From Paragordius varius (taxonomy: Eukaryota; Nematomorpha): a stretch of DNA of 64,000 bases. The DNA lies in NCBI GenBank assembly GCA_964247055.1, contig OZ176056.1, forward strand, positions 7,750,001 to 7,814,000, read 5' to 3'. Each line of letters begins with the position of its first letter. The stretch's first letter is position 1. The translations under genes and the position numbers were made by a program. Positions 59,802 to 64,000 of the stretch are shown here, in pieces. The notes below the pieces were generated by a model, which had not been told where the DNA came from, ran no database searches, and was given only the letters and a program-made list of their open reading frames with translations.

Positions 59802-60418
59802 GCCGATTTATCAACATTGTTGTCAAACTGTATCAGTTATATCGTCCCGTAAATGTTTAAGTGCCCTCTTATTATGTATAAAACTCAAATTTGTAAATAA
59901 CAATTAAAGGTTAAAATTTATTTTTTAATTTTTTCTCCAATAACTTTGGCTCTAAAATGTTTGCTTAAAAATGGCCTAATCATATATAGTTAATATACAC
60001 CCTCTTTTTATAAACGATTTACCCGATTTCGCCTCGCAAATTGAATAAATATTTGATTAACAATTTTGTATTGTTTTATTTTACATTACAAGGTAAAATA
60101 TGTTGGTATTTATATCAATCGCTATAAAAAACGTGATTTTAAAACGGGCATTATGATAAAAATATAAAATTTATAGTGAAAATTATATGTTGAGTTACAT
60201 TATGCAACAGCCATACTACGTATATTAAATGATATATAAATTATGTCAAATATTAATTGCAACAACAATATTTCCACTATTATTCTTTGGCTATACAGTT
60301 TCATAGTCTTTTGCCGCATTTCTTTATATTTTTTATGGTTTGAGTGAGTTTTCCTATTCCTGATTTTTAAATAAGTCGAAAATATAGGAATACACTATAT
60401 TTTTATTTTATTGTCGTA
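58562..60418. other. Gene-free stretch
   Basis: AT-rich with a long TA run at 59757-59797. No gene or other element recognised. Confidence 0.45.
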
Positions 60419-60618
60419 TATACCTTTTACACTTCAAATTCACCCTCAGTTTAAATATTCCTTCTATTTTTAAAAAATAAAATTTTGTTTGCAATTAAAA
60501 TAATATGGAAAAAATAATCAACTAAGCCATAAAAATATATTTCATATTAATAATGAGTTATATAAGCCTGAAAAAACATAATTTATTTTTAGGGTGAATT
60601 TGAATTGTAAATGGTATA
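60419..60618. repeat. FB3 MITE
   Basis: A 200-bp element with ~28-bp inverted ends: TATACCTTTTACACTTCAAA TTCACCCT (read continuously) at the left and the complement of AGGGTGAATTTGAATTGTAA ATGGTATA at the right. The interior has CATAAAAATATATTTCATAT as in 13503-13810. Non-coding. Confidence 0.75.
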
Positions 60619-62094
60619 ATATAATTATTTACTATTGTTGTATTTGTCTAGTTATAATTACAGTATGCACATTTGGCTCATCCATATTGTAGGTCAATTT
60701 GCAACATATGTAGTGTATTAATAAAAATCGAGAGAGTGATGAACAGATTTTTCCTATCATACAAAGCGTTAATTTTTATTATTTATTTAATTATGGAAAA
60801 AATATAGTTATAACCACACGCAACCTTCTTACCAATTGGTTAACAATAATGTGAATGGGCCAGGTGTGCATACTTTCATAACCAATTGCTAATACACGAT
60901 GTGAAGTAAAAGATTAATTTATAATATATAGTGGAAAACGCCATCTTTATTAAAACATTTTATGGAGATTATTTTCTTAGCCTACCTTAGGAATAAATTG
61001 TTTTATTTCTACTAATTGTTGTTTTTGTTTAGTTTTACCTTCATTTCTTTTTGTGTCCGTGGTGTCTTAGGTAGATATGGCATCTTAATCGCCCTGAAAA
61101 GCAATAATTGTTTTATTAATTAAAAATAGAAAATACATGTATATTTTATTGATATCTACATGCTAAAAGTATGAAAGTTTAAACTTATTGGATTGGCAGC
61201 AGACATAAATTTCAACAAAACTATCCTACTATCAATCTATTAAGCTATAAAATAATTTTTCAAACTTATAAATAATCCTTCTAAAAAATTACTAATTCAA
61301 TTTTAATAAGCTTCATATGGTCTAATAATTTAGCAGGAAGATAACGTGGCTGCGCGGCATTTCACTATATCTCGTTAACATTTTAGAAGAGTTGCATTGT
61401 GGAATTAATAAATATTAACTCTTTCTTTTTATCAATCTCACTAAAATTACGTTGTGTATAAAATGAGTTTTGATAATAATTTCAAGTGGTAAATTGTGCA
61501 AAATAAATTTTAAAATATTTATTTATATGTTTGATTAAAATGATGTTTTGGGCCAAAATGATATAGTATCTTTCAGTTACGATTAATCATCAGTCATCCT
61601 TCAAAAAGGCGCCATGTTGCATTCGCAACACGTTTCAAAAAGTGTTTTACAATCATATCTATCATATTAAATAAAAAAAGTAATTCATAGTGCTAGATTT
61701 TCATTTTAGATACTGAATGCTTATAAAAATATATTCACTATCAAAATTTTTTTTATAAAAGCTTACGTATCGAAGTTTGTATGAATAAAATGTTATTATT
61801 TCCTGGAAAAAAATCACTGAATTAAAGATGGTTAAGTTTATTATTATACAATATTATAGGTCCTGTCAATATTAGTTTCGAGTGTCGTATAATAAATTAC
61901 AATTTAAAATTATAGAGATATTTAGTAAAGCCACTCTATGATGGCAGTTTACGTTGGATGAATTTAACATTCGATTTTCGAAAGCTGATGATCTTGATAA
62001 CTAAAAATACTATACCTCAAAAACTACATTTTGACCCAAAGGTTTACATAAAAATTTAATTTTACAGGAAAACATATATAATGTAAGAGCACAG
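60619..62094. other. Gene-free stretch
   Basis: AT-rich sequence downstream of the SMYD-like gene (which is on the minus strand). No supportable feature. Confidence 0.45.
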
Positions 62095-63916
62095 CTACGA
62101 CATTAAATTATAAAATAAATTGGCAATCGATTCCTCTTCGGAATTCGGAGTCGAATTTGATTCGGTCTTTGGAGAAGTTGTGATGCTGCAAACTAGTTTA
62201 TGGTGCGTCCAATGTTTAACTTGACAATCTTTGCTACAATACCAAACTGCGCGACATTTACCACATAACATTAGCTTTTTGATTACCGCGTTGTTATTTT
62301 GGTTTTTATTATTGTTCTTATTTATATTTGCATTCGAAAGAGTTTTGTTTTCATCAATCTGGGTATTATTGTTTGGTTCAAAATCACAATTTTTACATTT
62401 CAATCCCTCATCCCTGCAAATAATATATCTATGAGCATAAACTAAATAATAATTAGAGATTAAAATCACAAATTAGCTCTTTTTATAAAATATTAAATTT
62501 TGTTAACCGGTAAGCATTTTCAATACAATTTTGTTAACCGGTAAACTTCCTTTAAAAAAAAAATCATCCACAACTACAATTGTTATTCAGTTATAAAAAT
62601 TTAAAAATGTATGGCCATCTTCAATAATAGTTTTTTTAGTTTTTCTATTTGTATTTATGTATTTAATTTTTACTGTAATAAAAAATATGGCATACTCTTT
62701 GCACAAAGTGCACATACACCTGAATTTATGTGAATGCCATAATTTCAGCCTTCGGCTTTTTAAATACATTTCGCTTTCAATGAAACCAATGTAACTTGTG
62801 GTAATCTCTTGGCCTTGTGGGATAAACCGTTTTGATAAACAATGCAAACCAATTGAATTATTTTTCTTGGAGCTATGGACATAAAAATACTTGTAAAAAA
62901 TACAATTGATTAAAATAATAACTTTGACTGCTATTTAAAGTAACCAAAGGCTTATCAAAGATAAATAATATGGTATTGATTTAAAATTTTCATATAGTTA
63001 GTTATCCCAAATAATGATACAAACCTATAGATTCAAATTATTTTATATGTGTGTATTTGCGAATCTACAAAAAAGTAAATATATCAAACTTGGTGATTCC
63101 AATTTTTTTTGAAATGTCGTCCGATGCAGAGTTTGAAATTATCGAATTACGGTCACAACTATGGTTAATGCAGGATTGAATGACAAAAATCCCAGAAAAC
63201 TCGGGATCTTTCATATAATTTTTCTCGGCCATTAGTTGGAACCTCGTTAAAAAAGCGAAGGCATTTTGAGGGCAATGTATACCTAATTGACTATACAAAG
63301 ATTTCATATCATCTACAAAGAGATGAGAAGCGAAAGCTTGTTCATTCTTCATTATAATAAAGCATATAAGGGCAAATTCCCTGTCAGAAAGTTTGAAAGC
63401 TTTAACATTGTTTGGATTGGTAAGGAGGTCAAATATATTTTTGGTATGATGCATAGTTTGCATACAAACGCTTATTTGCAACTCACTTGCGGAGGATGTA
63501 AAGGATCCCAAAATTTTACGTATAATGTAAAACCCTAAAATGGACATCTCATTGCCAAAGGGTAAATGGTTTTCACTATCTTTGCCTCCGGCCTTGGATT
63601 TATTTGTGATTAAAGTTTTACAATAGCTATTACGATTTATATCTTTGATACCTTGGCAAATTATTTTAATTAAAATTAGGGGATTGGTATTTGATGGCCA
63701 GCCTGGTTGATGAGTATCCTTTAACGATAGTTGAAACAATTCTTTGAATTTTGTTTTGGCACTTTCCAAATCCTCTCGTCCTTTATGGTTAGGATTTTTG
63801 GTGCAAACAAAGGAATGGAAAGACTTCCAACTGTTTTTTCTGCATTCATTTGAGCAATAAAACTCTTCATGACATTCATCGCAAGGAATAGATTGCTTGT
63901 AGCATTCAGACCATTT
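62095..63916 (-). CDS. SMYD-type SET/MYND protein (SMYD5-like), 5' end missing
   Basis: A split-SET lysine methyltransferase family member. Exons on the minus strand, all in phase: 63916-63090, 62872-62696 and 62413-62095; introns 217 and 282 bp. Exon order gives a MYND finger half (PCDECHEEFYCSNECRKNSW), a long helical middle region, then CINHSCDRNS (the SET NHSC motif), QGQEITTSYIGF (the catalytic-core ExxxSY-type motif), and the post-SET cysteines FRCMCTLC. The last exon adds a second zinc finger: KCKNC, an Asn-rich insert, then LCGKCRAVWYCSKDCQVKHW and HHKLVC. The tail is Ser/Thr/Glu-rich. The YIGFIESEMYLKSRRLKL block resembles SMYD5 more than SMYD1-4. Human SMYD5 has no C-terminal MYND, to my knowledge. 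The N-terminal exon(s) lie beyond the window. Cytosolic or nuclear function is inferred from family only. Confidence 0.85.
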
Positions 63917-64000
63917 CTAAAATATATAAGTACAATTAATTATTTTCCTCTCGTAATGCTGTTTATTTGGCAATGAATAAAATATATACCAAATAATTTA

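Noticed and set aside
62231-62434. Plus-strand frame opposite the SMYD last exon
   Set aside because: Antisense shadow of the Asn-rich MYND exon.
1-64000. tRNA, rRNA, CRISPR or bacterial features
   Set aside because: No cloverleaf, rRNA core or regular spacer array was noticed by eye; a covariance-model scan would be needed to exclude small RNA genes.

Overview
The window is strongly AT-rich animal nuclear DNA. The host genes are all animal families: a zinc carboxypeptidase, cystinosin, two aminergic-type GPCRs and a SMYD-type protein. They are spaced many kilobases apart in a sea of mobile elements. No rRNA, tRNA, CRISPR array or bacterial-style operon was seen. Cystinosin contains two introns of exactly 26 bp. 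Such short introns are, from memory, a hallmark of dicyemid mesozoans, so a dicyemid-like or other small parasitic animal is a reasonable but unproven guess. Other introns in the window are 0.2-2 kb, several of them enlarged by inserted repeats.

Layout. 0-8.7 kb is repeats: a 1.46-kb near-perfect palindrome with minisatellite arms, and a hAT-like element carrying a ~315-bp tandem array. 8.7-12.9 kb holds four exons of an M14 carboxypeptidase, with foldback elements crowding its first intron. 14-21.9 kb is a nest: one broken Ty3/Gypsy element inserted in another, flanked by matching inverted arms of a third family. 23.9-25.7 kb is cystinosin. 26-34.6 kb holds MITEs, an RTE-type LINE fragment, two coding-like islands and a dead mariner. 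34.7-35.8 kb is a GPCR with one frame break, and 44.4-46.1 kb its apparently intact paralogue. Between them lie a 1.1-kb palindrome and a 2.7-kb Tc1/mariner-like transposon with ~160-bp inverted repeats. 46-54 kb holds more inverted-repeat elements and a Helitron-like copy of the 315-bp array. 54-62 kb is mostly repeats with a possible small PIP-box protein. 62.1-63.9 kb (minus) is the 3' part of a SMYD-like gene that continues past the window.

The host genes do not form a functional unit. The main theme is the repeat landscape: several unrelated-looking foldback or MITE families share the terminus TATACCATTT, suggesting one mobilising enzyme. All calls come from reading the sequence by eye; family names rest on motif recognition and no database search was run.
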